Part shown: one piece after another, positions 46,864-58,789 of the stretch
Layout: every line of letters starts with the position of its first letter
Position numbering within the stretch: position 1 is the stretch's first letter
Origin: Vitrella brassicaformis
Taxonomy: Eukaryota > Sar > Vitrellaceae
Assembly: GCA_001179505.1 (NCBI GenBank)
Contig: CDMY01000305.1
Location: 270,144-334,143, forward strand
Direction: 5' to 3'
DNA: 64,000 bases
Notes under the pieces: generated by a model
The model's input: only the letters and a program-made list of their open reading frames with translations
Database searches by the model: none
What the model was told of the DNA's origin: nothing
Translations under genes and position numbers: made by a program

Positions 46864-49800
46864 TCACATGGCGATGGTGTCGTGTGTGTGGTGGTGGTCG
46901 CTCTGTTGGATGCACTCGATGGCCATGTCTTCGCTGCAGGGGTCGCGCAACAGCAAGAAGTCCATCGTCATGAAAGTCAGACGCATGATCTGTTCCGTCG
47001 CCAACTCCTAAATGCACACACACACACAGAGAGACGCAGTCGTCTTGTCGGCTCTGTGGGTGGATGTGTATGCGTGTGTGGGGCTGTGACCTGCAGTTGT
47101 GCCATGTCATTTTCGATTTTGCCCAGCTGACACATCGTCTCGTTCTCCCTGCAATACACATAGTTGTGTGCATCCTCATCAACTTGTTTGCTCTTTTGTG
47201 TGACTTACTTGTTGGTGGATTGTTGGAATGTCTTCTGCAGTATTTGGTCCCGCTGCTCCATCTGGCTGATGCGATCACTCGTAGGCACCACACTCAACTA
47301 GCACACACACACGTTGAGCTGATGCAAGATGTGTATGCACTCCTGTGAAAGCGTGTCACCCACCCACCTGTTTCTGCATGTTTGTGAAGCTCTCGATGGC
47401 GTGTGAGAGTGTGTCGGGCTGCGGACTCCCCTGCACAGACGACCGCTCGCTCGCCGCCACACTCGCTGCCTTCACCTCAGCTGAGCCAGACACACAAGCG
47501 AACGTGTCTCTGTTCTGTTGTCTTTGTGTGTCTCCCTCGTACCAGTGTGTGCGTCCTGCCCGCCAGTGATGGCCTTCTGCAGCGCCGACAGCACAGCCGC
47601 GCCAGAGCCGACAGATGCATGCGGATGCCCCTTACGCTGCACACACACACACACATGGAGGTCACCCCTTGTGTGTTGTCGTGTGTGTCTGCCTTAACGT
47701 TGTGGCTGGGTGATGGCGGTGGAGCGGGGAGTGGCGACGCCGACGACACGTTGCGATTGCGGCCGATCGTCAGACCCGTCAGCATGCCTGGCGTGTCGGG
47801 TGTCTGTGGTGTGGCCGTGCCACCCCCGCCCTTCAGCTGCTGCTGGCCGCTGCGATTGATGGCTGGCGGCGCCTTGCCGCCCTTGAGCAGTGTGTTGGGC
47901 TTCTTGAGGGTGTGGGCGGGGAGAGGGGGGAATGGCGGGCGAGACGGCAGCAGCAGAGACGTCGGACGAGGCAGCACAGCAGTGGGACTGCACACATAAA
48001 CACGAGAGGGTGCATGCGGGTGCCATCCATGTCATGTTGTGGTGTCGTTATTACGTCTTGGCGACGTGTGCGTGTTTGGGTCGGGGTGGGGCTGCACCCA
48101 ACTTGTTAGGCATCCTCTTGGGCTGATTGATCACAGCCGCACCCGACACTGACACACACAGAATGCAGTCACATCCCTGGGCTCCTCCTTCGGTTTCATT
48201 GGTGGCTGACGTATGGTCTTGGGCGGTCTGATGGGTGAGCTCGGCGGCGGCACCTTAGGACGGGCGATCACATGACTCGCTCCGGTCGCCTCGGTGGTCA
48301 GATGGTGGTGGGGCGTCGGCTTGTGTACAGCAGCAGCAGCAGCTCTGATGGATGGGGAGGGGCGGGGCGGTGGTTTGGGTCGCTTGATCTGCGGCTCGCC
48401 GCTCTCCTGTTGGTGCTCATCACCCAGCGGACGCTTGGCCGGCGACAACGCACACACATCCATACCGTCTGAAGCGCAATGAACAAAGGCAGTGTTTCAA
48501 GGCGAGTGTGTGTCTCCGTGTGTGCGCTGACCTGTCGTAGAGTTGTCCTTATTGTCGTCCTCCTGGTTGGTGCCCTCATCTGTCGTCATCTCCGTCGCAG
48601 CCACCGCACCTTCGCCGCCAGCAGAACCGCCTATGGCATCTGTGTGACACACAAACAGCACAAAATGGAATACACAGCACCCTTCGAGGCGCCTTTCTCT
48701 GCCTCCATTCCACCAGTATCGTGTCTCTCATGTTGGTTTTGGCGGTGGTCGGTCATGGCGTGTGCGGCAGCCGACTCGCCCTCGTGCATCACAAACATAC
48801 TGACAATGAAAACAGAAGAGGACAGATGGATCGTTCCACAAATGTGTGTAAGATATGTGTCGCCTTGATTTACCCCTCATGTGTGTCGTCATTGTGTTTG
48901 TCTGTTGCGTCGTCCACTGCAGCCGGCGGCCTCGACAGAAACGACAAACCTGACAAAAAGGCATACACAGAGAGAAGGGGTCGTGGTGCATGAGTGTGGG
49001 GCTAGTTTTGTCCTGTCCACGTGCCTGATCCTCCACTCTGAGCAGAGAGGCCGTCCGCGCTCTGCTGCTTCTGCTGCACGGTCTGGTCGGATGTCGACTT
49101 GTCGTCCTTGTCACAGCTGTCGCCGGTGTTCGTCTGCCGCTGGCCGCCGAAGAGCGCCTGCTTACTCTCACCCACCATCCCCCCTCCCCCTCCTCCTCCG
49201 CTGAAGAGCTTCGAGTTGCCGAACCCCCCTCCGAACGCCGCCCCGAACAGCCCTCCACCGCCACTGCCGCGATGTGAGGCTGTGGTGGTGTGGTCACCAT
49301 TTGCGTCTGATGATGAGTCTGAAGGGCCTTGCTGCTGCTGATGCTGGGCGCGGAGAGCTGCGAAGAGTGAGCCGCCGCTTCCAGCTGCGAAGAATCCTGA
49401 ACACACACACGCGCACACCGAAATGAATGAATGAACCAGAGGCATGTTGTGTCTCGGGTAGGTCTCTTTCTCTGTTTTGTGTTACCGCCTGAAGTATCGC
49501 CCTGTGAACAAACGACGACACACGGGCATTGATGCAACCGGATGACATGATGATGGTACAGTAATGGTGCTGTCTGTGAGGTACTTGTTGGTGTTCTTGC
49601 GAAGGCCGAAGAAGAGAGAACTGAGCCGCCACATGACGAATCTGACACAAGCAACGAAGCAACGAAGAAAAAAGAGCGGTGATGGTGTGGTGGTGACCAT
49701 TGCTTCTCATGGCAGACCTGTGTTTGCCTTGCTGCGGCTGCTGCTGTTTGTGTTTCCGAAGGGCGAGGACGGTTTGCTGCCGAACAGCCCGCCGCCAGAC

Positions 49801-49979
49801 GACGACGCACCAGATGACGACAAGAGCAACGAAAAACCACCTGCAGCAACAAATGACAAACACACAGACAAACAAACGGATGCATGGATGGATGGACTCA
49901 TCGAATAGATGGATGCATCATCTGTTGCTGGACGCATTTTTTCACCTGTGGCTTGGCCTTCCTTCACCTTGGCGAACAT
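46864..49979 (-). CDS. FG-repeat nucleoporin-like protein
   Basis: FG nucleoporins line the nuclear pore channel and bind transport receptors. From the start at 49979 (MFAKVKEGQATG) the exons read GGFSLLLSSSGASSSGGGLF, GSKPSSPFGN, then GFFAAGSGGSLFAALRA, GGGGLFGAAFGGGFG, KLFSGGGGGGG and QALFGGQ, which are GLFG/FG-type repeats in Ser/Gly/Asn-rich sequence. A long Pro-rich middle part follows (PKRPLGDEHQQES, KRPKPPPRPSPSIRAA, HVIARPKVPPPSSPIRPP). The C-terminus is helical and coiled-coil-like: DTLSHAIESFTNMQKQ, LSQMEQRDQILQKTFQQS, ETMCQLGKIENDMAQL and ELATEQIMRL. FG repeats plus a C-terminal coiled coil suggest a central-channel nucleoporin of the Nup54/58/62 type, but which one is not clear. 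About 13 exons; several borders are approximate. It ends HHHTHDTIAM at 46864. Confidence 0.72.
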
Positions 49980-50105
49980 GTTGGCGGCGTGGGCGTCGGC
50001 ATCTCAAACGTTAACATATGTATACTCACTCTCACACAGAGATACGTATAGCGATCGAAAGCGATGCTGCGACAAAACAGCGTAAATTTTAACTAGTAGG
50101 CTGCG
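49980..50105. promoter_or_regulatory. Putative bidirectional promoter, 126 bases
   Basis: This lies between the nucleoporin start and the start of the hypothetical plus-strand gene. It is AT-richer than the surroundings (acatatgtatactcac, taaattttaac). No defined element was recognised. Confidence 0.4.
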
Positions 50106-51022
50106 ATGATGCTCGTGGCGTTTGCTGTGTTAATATTCACTGCTGGCGCATGGAATGGTGGAGGCTCCCATCCCAAGTATGGAGGTAAAATCTTGGGAGC
50201 AGCAGAAACATCCGACGGATGCAGAGCGCGATGTGTGTGGCGTGTGCAGGTGGGTATGACACACATGGGAACGCACATATCCACCACGGTAAGCCATGTT
50301 GCAACGCAGCGCAGCAAGTGTGAATGGATGCATGAATGGACGGATGTGATCTTGTGGGAAGGTTGTGACGGTGCCTTCGTCCAGACGGAAGGCGGAAAGG
50401 ACACTCAGCGAGGTACCACGTGCAGCCGCCAACAGAGAGGCCCCATGCTCGAAGGACCTCTGTCGTGTGTTCCGGCAGCGCATATTGCATCCATAGCTAA
50501 TGAGATCTCTCTTCTCCAGCACTCCCTCAAGCAGACAAGCAGCATCATAAGTGCCACACAGGCGTCCATCGACGCTGCCACCACCGTGACATCCCTGGCG
50601 CTCTCCGCAGTCGACAAAGCACTTGATCACCACCACAAGGCACTGGCAGCTCTAGAGCAGCCATGTAAGCCAAGCCAACAGCCAGCCAGGAAGCGGGATG
50701 GCCTCCACGTGTCCCCCTTTCCTTGTTTGTTCCGACAGACAGGAAGACCAAGCGTCGTGGTCCCATCACGATATCGGCACCGCAGAAGCCATCATCCGCC
50801 GTGGACGATTACCTGGCCAATCTGGATCCGCGGACTGTTGCGGGGTGGGCAGGGGCCTTTTTAAAGCCTCAACGGACGACGATGGATGACCTGCTCGATT
50901 TGCTAGCAGAGAGAGATAGGGTGAAGCAGCAGCCGCAGCAGCAGCCGCAGGTGGCGCCGGAGCGTGAGGGGGATGATGAGGAGTGGGATGAGGATATGGA
51001 GGAGTTCGACATTCACTTCTAA
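50106..51022 (+). CDS. Unrecognised protein, acidic C-terminus
   Basis: The first exon may encode a signal peptide (MMLVAFAVLIFTAGAWN) and end at a gtaaaa donor near 50186. Two later exons are better supported. One at about 50478-50662 gives HIASIANEISLLQHSLKQTS and ATTVTSLALSAVDKALDHHH, an amphipathic helix pair. The other, about 50741-51022, gives RKTKRRGPITISAPQKPS, VDDYLANLDPRTVAGWAGAF, a helix DDLLDLLAERDRVKQQ and an acidic end DDEEWDEDMEEFDIHF. I do not recognise a family. Exons between 50190 and 50450 are uncertain, so the link of the N-terminus to the rest is not proven. Confidence 0.5.
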
Positions 51023-51342
51023 AGGGAAGGGGAAAGGTATGGATGTATTTCGCGGTAGTGGGTTGGAGGGAGGGAGAAACAAGGTCTATTTCTACTCTAC
51101 ATTTCATGTAGACGGTCGTTTGGCACTCATCGCGTCTCTCTCGCGGTGCGCATCATCTTTAAACCCACGTTGCTCGCACACATCCACACAAGAGTCCACA
51201 TTCACCCAGTGTCCCCGTGTCCTTCAAACAAACTCCAGCCACACACTCCCTCCGCCACCAGGCATGCACAGAGAGCTGCTATGTTACACAGCATTGGCAT
51301 CCCGAAGGCTCCCGCACTTCACACCCTGCCTCTGCGCATCAG
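51023..51342. other. Convergent intergenic region
   Basis: About 320 bases with no CA/TG array and no recognised exon. It probably contains the 3' UTRs of both flanking genes. Confidence 0.4.
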
Positions 51343-53358
51343 TCAGTCTTCCTCGTCAGCCCAGGGCGTGCGGATGGCCGTGCGTTGTCCCCCTGTCGCC
51401 CCGTCGATGGGCAGGTTGATGGTGTGGGGCAGGCGGGGCAGCGACACAAGGCCCTCCCATATCTGCTGCTCCAGGTCTTCAAACTGCACCATATAGGGCC
51501 TTCCGCACACGGGCTCCAAACTGCATGGTGCACAGCACAGACACGCACAGAGAGGGAGAGACATGGATGGCAGGACAAGTATGTGTGTGGGTTTCTGTGT
51601 GGCTGACCGGCCCATGTGGCGGCTGAGGGGCATGAAGGCGTCCCGCACGCACATAAACACGCTGTGGTAGTCCTTCTGCATGGCGTCGTATCTTGCCTTC
51701 GCCGCCTTGTCGATCGGCACCGGCTGAAACCCCTGGCCAGACCACCCACCCTCGCCACGCAACTGAATGAACCAGCAACAGCAAAGAAACCACACCAATG
51801 CCAGCGGTTGGTCGAGAACAAGGGATCTTGGTGCGTGTACCTGTCGCTTGTCGGGGTTGAGTGCGCGGATCTGCTGCACCGGATCCTGCTCTTTTCGGCG
51901 GTAGCTCAGGTTGAGGAAGGTCAGCTTCTTGAACAGCTCGTATGTCGCCAACACAAAGCCACGCTCCATCAGAGAATGCACCGCTCTGTATGCCTCCTGT
52001 ATGCAACACGGCATGATCGTTATCTGGTGTATGTGCATTGTGCTGTGTTGTGTTGTGTTGTGTTGTGTGTTGTCTGTCTTGCCTCAAAGGAGCACATGGG
52101 TATGGGTCTGGGAACGGACGGGTACTGGCACATGACGTGGAAGTTCTGAAACAGATAACAAAGCCGCCCCTTGCACCAGGCCGCGCGCGACCCGCTGCAG
52201 GGGCGGTTGTTGGGGAACAGATACCCGAGCCCCTGATGATAGACAGACACCACCAGAGAAGGAAACGATACCGTCCGTACACGCGGATGAGACGTGTCTG
52301 CTTACCATGAACTCGATGAATCGGTCCTCCTTTGTCATTGGTATGAGCCTCCTGAGCCTCTCCTTGGCCCCCTGTCCTTCCTCCCTCATCCAGAAGGCCA
52401 GCCTACTCCCACACACACGGTCCGCCTCCGCCCACACCATACCACTGACCAAAACACAACAAGAAAGACACACAGACATGGCGACAACGAGCAGTTTGTG
52501 GTGAATGCGAATGTGTGCCTCCTCACCTATCGGCAGCCGTGTTGAATGCCATGCACACCCTCAGAATGCTCCTGAGTGTTCTGAGATTTCCTGCCACGTA
52601 GCAGAAGATGGTCGTCCACACCTCCGCGCAGTCCATCGGCGCACTATATCTGGCACGGGCAGGGACGGCTGCTGTCGGTTTGGACGCAGGGAAGGGGAAG
52701 CGGGGCGAGGAGGGGCCCGCACCGGCAGCAGCTGCAGGGGCGGTGTCATTCTTGGGCAGCACGTCAGCGTTGAGACGGATGGGAGGGCGGGGGCCGGCTG
52801 GCTTGGGAGTGATGGAGCGGGTGTCCTCTTTGATGGCGACGGTCTGAGCCCCGGTTTCAACCATCGAGTGAGTGCGGCTGACGGCATCGGTCTGAAAGCA
52901 AGAACACGAAAGAGCTCAATGACTGACAGGAAATGATGATATCCAATTTATCTATCCATTACTACCTGTGTTGCCGTTGATGCGGTGGTTTTATGGTGAA
53001 TGCATGGCATCCCGGCCACCCTGTTCGACTCATACGAAGATAGGAATCGTGTCTTCACCCACCGCAGCAGCTGTCCGCACAAGAACATCCCCGCACTCAG
53101 ACCAACCTGAACGAGACGAGTCGTACACAACGGAACCAATCGCTCGCTCTCTTACGCCTCATTCCTCCTCACCCATGTGAGCATTGCAGGCCATTGGGAG
53201 CTTCCATCCAGCAGCCCATCCAGCAGGAAGGCCAGCACGCCTCCAAACGTCACGACAACGAAGAGCCTGGCCTCGGGCAGCCAGGAACTCGGCAGCACAG
53301 GATGGAGCACGTAGAACGAAGCGGCCAAAGCCAATATCCACTCCTCGACGGCAGCCAT
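51343..53358 (-). CDS. Unrecognised protein with N-terminal hydrophobic region and F-box-like segment
   Basis: The start at 53358 (MAAVEEWILALAASFYVLHP) begins a hydrophobic region with two likely membrane segments (residues about 5-25 and RLFVVVTFGGVLAFLLDGLL). The next exon, VGLSAGMFLCGQLLRWVKTR, adds a third. A Pro/Ala-rich linker precedes CAEVWTTIFCYVAGN then LRTLRSILRVCMAFNTAADR, whose spacing of hydrophobic residues resembles an F-box. Downstream exons include LAFWMREEGQGAKERLRRLI, GLGYLFPNNRPCSGSRAA, YELFKKLTFLNLSYRRKEQD and LEPVCGRPYMVQFEDLEQQI. The last exon ends IRTPWADEED at 51343. I do not recognise the whole protein; the F-box idea is inference. About eight exons. Its start lies only 21 bases from that of the dynein intermediate chain. 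Confidence 0.55.
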
Positions 53359-53379
53359 GTGAACTCCGGACGCCCCCAG
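53359..53379. promoter_or_regulatory. Start-to-start spacer of 21 bases
   Basis: This lies between the minus-strand start at 53358 and the first plus-strand ATG at 53380. If the dynein gene starts at 53443 (MSQPSG) the spacer is 84 bases. Either way the promoters must overlap. Confidence 0.35.
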
Positions 53380-56300
53380 ATGGGGGCTAAGGTGACGCAG
53401 TCTCAACCTCGCCTGCTTTCCTCCTTCCCCCTCGCGCCAAGAATGTCGCAGCCCAGTGGTGTTCCGAGCCAGTCATCCCTCCGGGGACGCCCGGATCGGC
53501 AGGCGCCATCGACACTGCCGGCCATCTCGAGCAAGACGCGCCTCGGTGCCGGGTCGTCCAAGACGCTCGGGGCGGGCGGCTCGTCCACACTGAGCAGGAG
53601 CAAGATGAAGTCGTCTAGCACCGATGCCGCCGGGGGAGGTGAGGTGCGCGTGGTGCTGAATGGGAAGGACGTCACGCCCAGGAGTCTGGTGGCCTTTGCG
53701 CATGCGGCGGGGGAGTTGACGACGCCTGACATTGACAAGGAAAGGACACTTGGTAAGACCCGATGAATGCATGGACTTGTAGATATGTGTCTGTGTCTGT
53801 GTCTCTGTGTGTCTGTCTGTCTGTCTGTCTGTTTTTCGTCATGCAGGTGATGTGGGTGAGGATTTGGCCGAGCTGGACGAGGGTCTGCCAGGGGAGCCAA
53901 AGGGTCTGTCGATGGCCTTCCTGACCACCAAGGAGCGGCCCAAGGACAAGACCAGGGAGCGGGCGGGACTGTCGCCCGAAGAGCTGGAGAAACCCGTCGC
54001 CATCGTGCTGGAGGAGACACCCACCATGACGTTCTTCCACCAGCCCAGCCTGTGCGTGGCGCTCGACTCTGAGGAATACTCCGTCGTGTCTAGCAGAAAC
54101 AAAGGTGGGCGAGACACATCTTTCTGCGTCATGTGTCCATGGTCCTCCCCCTCGCTGTCTGTCTGTCTGTCTGTGTCTGGGCAGTGTATGACGAGCTGAT
54201 CAAGTCTCATGAGGACGCGGACAAGTTCAACGACCACCACTGCCAGACTCTCAACCTCCCACAGAAGGTCAAGGAAGTCATGGCCGCGCCCCCACACGCC
54301 ACAGCAGTGGGCGTCACCGCCTCACCCTTTGAAATCTTCAACGCCTTTGCCCAGGACCCTGTCCCAAAGTGGGCCGCCAGATGCAATGCATGTCTTGCCG
54401 GTGGGCCGTATCCCATCTCATCCTCCCTCTCTGTGTCTTGTAATGTAGACACGAAGAGCTGCAGATGGCGTACCAGAGTGACGCCTCAGATCTCATGAGC
54501 AAGTCCATCAGCAAGCCCGGGACTCTGGTAGACGTCAATGCGCAGCCCGCAGAGGGCCCTAGGCTGGGCACGAGGCTGCACAAACACGAGAAGGGCGGGC
54601 CGCAGGGACCGCTCAGCGCCACGCTATCGGCACAGAGAATCTCTAAGTGAGCACGCACCACTATGGCCGTCTCGTCAATCCCTCTCCCCGTCTGTCTGTC
54701 TGTCTGCTCAGAGAGAGTGGTATGTCTCTGACGGTGCCCAAAGCGTCCTTCACCAAGGCCAGCCGACAGCAGCAGCAGCAGCAGCAGGGCTTGGACCGTG
54801 TGAGCGTCTCGTCAGGGTCGCAGAAGCCGCCCAGCGAGGCGGGTGTATCGGACACCCCCGAGCAGCAGCGGAAGAAGGCCATCAAGGAGGGCGAGGGGAC
54901 GGACAAGGACGACGCCGCATCGGACTTACCCCTCAAGGAACAGGACGCAATGCCGTGGCTCGTCGGTGAGTCGGATGGCACATAACATATGGCAGAGAGA
55001 CGGGAATGCAATGCGTTTGTTTGTGCATGCAGGTGCCGACGAGGTCGTTCCGGCTGAGCTGAACGAGGCCCTTCGGGTCATGGAACGCATTGTGAGCCAA
55101 AACGTCTTCCACGACGCACACATGATCTATCGGTCAGTAGCTACACACACACACGCCCATCAACCTCCCACACACCTTTCCCCTCTTCATCTACGCACGC
55201 AGCAACTACCCCACACTAGAGGAGCTGCAGTCCATCGAAGAGGCCTGCGAGAAGGACTTCGCCTCTTCCATGGCGGCCGCCAACAGACGTCGATCGACCC
55301 GCCTCGAGAAAAGCGGCGTGGTGGCTGCCAGGGACGCCGCAGCCGAGAGGGAGAGGGAGGCCAATGGGGGCGGGGGGGAGCATGAGGAGGGGGAGGAAGA
55401 TGTGGAGGGGGAGGAGGCGCATGGTGGGGGGAAGGTGGACCAGAGCGCGCCGAGACTGGAGGACCTGTTTTGCTTCGAGTGCCCCAACCTCACTAAGTGA
55501 GAGACCCGGGATGGAATGGATGGATGGATGGAGGCTGGTTCTCTAATGTATTCACTCACTTTGTGTGTGCAGGGATATGTCAGTCACGTGTGCCGAATGG
55601 AATGTTGCAAACCAGGTACACACACATACATACATACGCATGTCTCTATGTCTTGATGCGTATACATCTGTGTGTGTGTGTGTGTAGGATCTGTTGGCGG
55701 TGGGCTACGGGGAGATGTCAGCGGTGCCGACCGAGGGGCTGGACGGCCTGGTGCTCTTCTGGTCACTCAAGAACCCCACCTACCCCGAACGAGTCCTCAA
55801 GTGAGCACACGCCACGCCAGGCAGTGTTACACCTGTGAATCATGTGCACGCGAACGTGTGTGTGTATATCAGGACCAAGACGGGCGTGACGGGTCTTCAC
55901 TTCTCGTCTGTGCATCCCAATCTGGTGGCCGCCGGCACGCACGACGGCACCGTCGCCATCTGGGACCTACGGTATGCTCACCTCACCTTCACGTAACACA
56001 CGATCCATCCTCCCTCCCTGCCTGCCTCTCCCGTCAGTCGTCCGCAGGACCAGCCCATATTGGAGAGCGGCGCGTCGATATCGGCCAACAGCGACAGAAA
56101 ACACACCGACGTCGTATGGGACCTCAAGTAAACCACACAGAGACAGAGACACACACACAGAGACAGAGACACACATGAGAAACCACCGATTGCATCTCAC
56201 ACACACTTCCACACACATGTGCAGGTGGGTTGACCAGGGTGCTGACAAAGTGCCCCGCGAGTTTCTGGCCTCGGTATCGTCTGACGGCCGGGTGTACCAG

Positions 56301-57451
56301 TGGAAGCTCAAGAAGGGCCTCGAGCAGTCCCTGCTTATGGCGCTCAAGCGCCTGTCCAACCCAAGACTCGGAGGCACCAATGTCAAGGAAGGTCCGGCCC
56401 GCAGCCATCCATCCATCCACTGTACCATATGCTGGGTGTATTTGGTGTTGGCAGGGGTGATATTTCGCCAGGCGAGCGGGATGTGCATGGACTTCCCGCG
56501 GGGCGACTCGTCGACCTACCTGATCGGCACCGAGGACGGGCTCATCCACAGGTGCTCCACATCCTACAACGAGCAGTACCTCGACACCTACTACGGACAC
56601 AGCGGTGAGTCAGGAAAATGCAAATGCCCCCCCCGTGTTTTGAAGAGAGAGAGACCCACCCCCTCATATGGCATCCATCCATCTGTCTGTGTGTGTGTAA
56701 TCAGGTCCTGTGTATCGGGTGCGGTTCAACGACTTCTGGCCTGAGGCGTTTCTCAGCTGCTCCGCCGACTGGACCATCAAGCTGTGGACGCTCAAACACA
56801 CTGAGGGGCCTGTCGCCACCTTCCAGGTGTTCTTGTTTTAGCATCTGTCTGTGTGTCACATGCGCTTGCTGTGTGTTGTGTGCAGTCGACGGATTTGTTT
56901 GACGCCGTGAATGGGCTGACATGGTCGCCGCACAACGCCACAGCATTCGCGGCTGCCATGGTGCGTCTCCCTTCTTAGACCCATACGCGTGCGTGCGCTT
57001 GTATGTGTATATGTGTGTGTGTGTGTGTCTCCCTCCCTCCCTCCCGCTGCCCTCCCTGTGTGTGTGTCTGGGGTCAGTCGGACGGTCGTGTGGAGGTGTG
57101 GGATCTGTCGATGCACATCCTCGACCCCATGGTGGTCCACTACCCCGGCAAAGCACACGTAAGTAACCAACCACACACCACACACACCAGCCATCCACAC
57201 AAACACACACACAGACAGACACAGACACCACTCTCCGCCGCCGCCTCCTCTCTCCGTGCCATGGGCAGGGCCGTGAGAACCGTCGGCGAACAGCGGTTCG
57301 TTTCGCGTTGAACAGCCCGGTGTTGGTGGCAGGCGACGACCATGGCGGTGTGGAGGTGATGCGGATGTACAACATGGAGACGCCCAACTACTCCATCAAG
57401 GAGCAGCAGGACAGACTCATGGCAGTTGTACATGCGCAAAAGAAAAAGTGA
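53380..57451 (+). CDS. Axonemal dynein intermediate chain, DNAI4/WDR78-like
   Basis: DNAI4/WDR78 (IC138 of the I1/f inner-arm dynein) is a WD-repeat intermediate chain in flagella. A Ser/Pro/Gly-rich N-terminus is followed by the family-specific block: KPVAIVLEETPTMTFFHQPS, VALDSEEYSVVSSRNK, YDELIKSHEDADKFNDHHC then QTLNLPQKVKEVM, and GVTASPFEIFNAFAQ. A polyQ run lies near 54768-54788. Then come ALRVMERIVSQNVFHDA, NYPTLEELQSIEEACEKD and WD repeats: DMSVTCAEWNVANQ, DLLAVGYGEMS, GLVLFWSLKNPTYPERVLK, NLVAAGTHDGTVAIWDLR, FLASVSSDGRVYQWKLKKG, FLSCSADWTIKLWTLKHTEG and SDGRVEVWDLS. The last exon ends VVHAQKKK, with TGA at 57449-57451. That stop lies inside a donor-like gtgagt, so an extra 3' exon is possible. 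About 17 exons. It implies flagellated stages. Confidence 0.88.
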
Positions 57452-58056
57452 GTGACCTGTGTGTGTGTGTGTGTGAGTGTGCGTGTGGATTTATGTGTGT
57501 GTGTGTTGTTGGGAAGGAAAGCTGTGGGGGGTTGGGTGGCCCGGGGGGGTTGTGCTGCGTGTTCAATGTCTGTCTGTTTGTTCGCCGTTCGGTTCGGTAA
57601 TCCCCCGACTCGTGAGTCCATCCATCCACCTGTCAGTTCCAATGATGTTTTTTATGTGTGTGTGTGTGTGTCGCCATCAGTTCCCTTGTTTCTCTCCATG
57701 CACACACATATGTGTCACACTTGGAAGTGTCGCGATGGATAGTGGAACTCGGACATGGCATTGGCAAGGCGCACCCACCCATCCCTCCATTAAGCGCACA
57801 CACGCAGATCCCTCCCTCTTCACACACACACACACACACATCCTTTTGCTCGCTGGTGTGCCTGCCTGCCTGCTTGGCTCGGTCAGCGGGCCTGCTTGAC
57901 AAAACTGATGAACCACCCAGACAGAGACATCGTGAAGGATGAAAAACCCAGCACTGCACACACACACACACACACACACATATCGCAGAGAGGGAGAGAG
58001 AACGTGTCCGTCCATGAGGGAATCCCTTCCTCGTGAGTCTTGTGAGTGTGCAGCTT
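57452..58056. other. Convergent intergenic region with TG/CA arrays
   Basis: TG arrays at 57461-57515 and 57652-57671, and CA arrays at 57824-57840 and 57956-57980. No coding exon was recognised. If the donor at 57449 is used, a 3' exon of the dynein gene would lie here, but I could not identify one. Confidence 0.45.
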
Positions 58057-58755
58057 TCAGACAGACAGACCTGCGACGTATCCGGCGTAAGAAAAGTGGG
58101 CGTAGGCAATCCGCTGTGGGCCCACGATGCCGCCCATGCCGATGAGCTGCAGCGCCAGGCCCTCGATGAGCGGACCGATCGTACTGCCGATGAAGGCGCT
58201 CACTCCCCATATACCTTCACACACAGAGACAGACAGGTGTCTGTCACTCGCTTTGCCCTTGGCTGTGTTGTTTTGTGTCCCATTTGCTCACTCACCGAGG
58301 TCCTTTGCTGCCGTCTTCCTGTCCGGCAAGCAGTCGAGTGCGAGCGCCAAGTCGACAGAGAGGTATGCGCCGTTGCCCACGCCGTAGACCACCGCACACA
58401 CGAAGATCGACGCAACCAAGGCACTGTGTTCGTCCGTCGTCTGAAGGCATATGAATGACACACAGAGCATGCCATGCCCCCGTCAGGTCAGTCAGTCTGG
58501 TGTGTCATGGTCATGGTGTGTCTGTCATTTGTGTGTGCAGGGTGGGGCGGTAGGGTACCCATGGCAGGACGAGGAAAATGACCCAGGTGAGCGACATGAG
58601 GAAGCAGGCGAAGTAGACCAGGATCTTCCGGCCGGAGTACTCGCTCAGATAGCCGGCGGGGAAGGCCACAGCTGCTGCCGCCATCTACACACACAGGACA
58701 CACACACACACACACACATCCATTCTCCATGTGCCTCTCTGTGTTTCTCTTCTTT

Positions 58756-58789
<34 letters not shown>

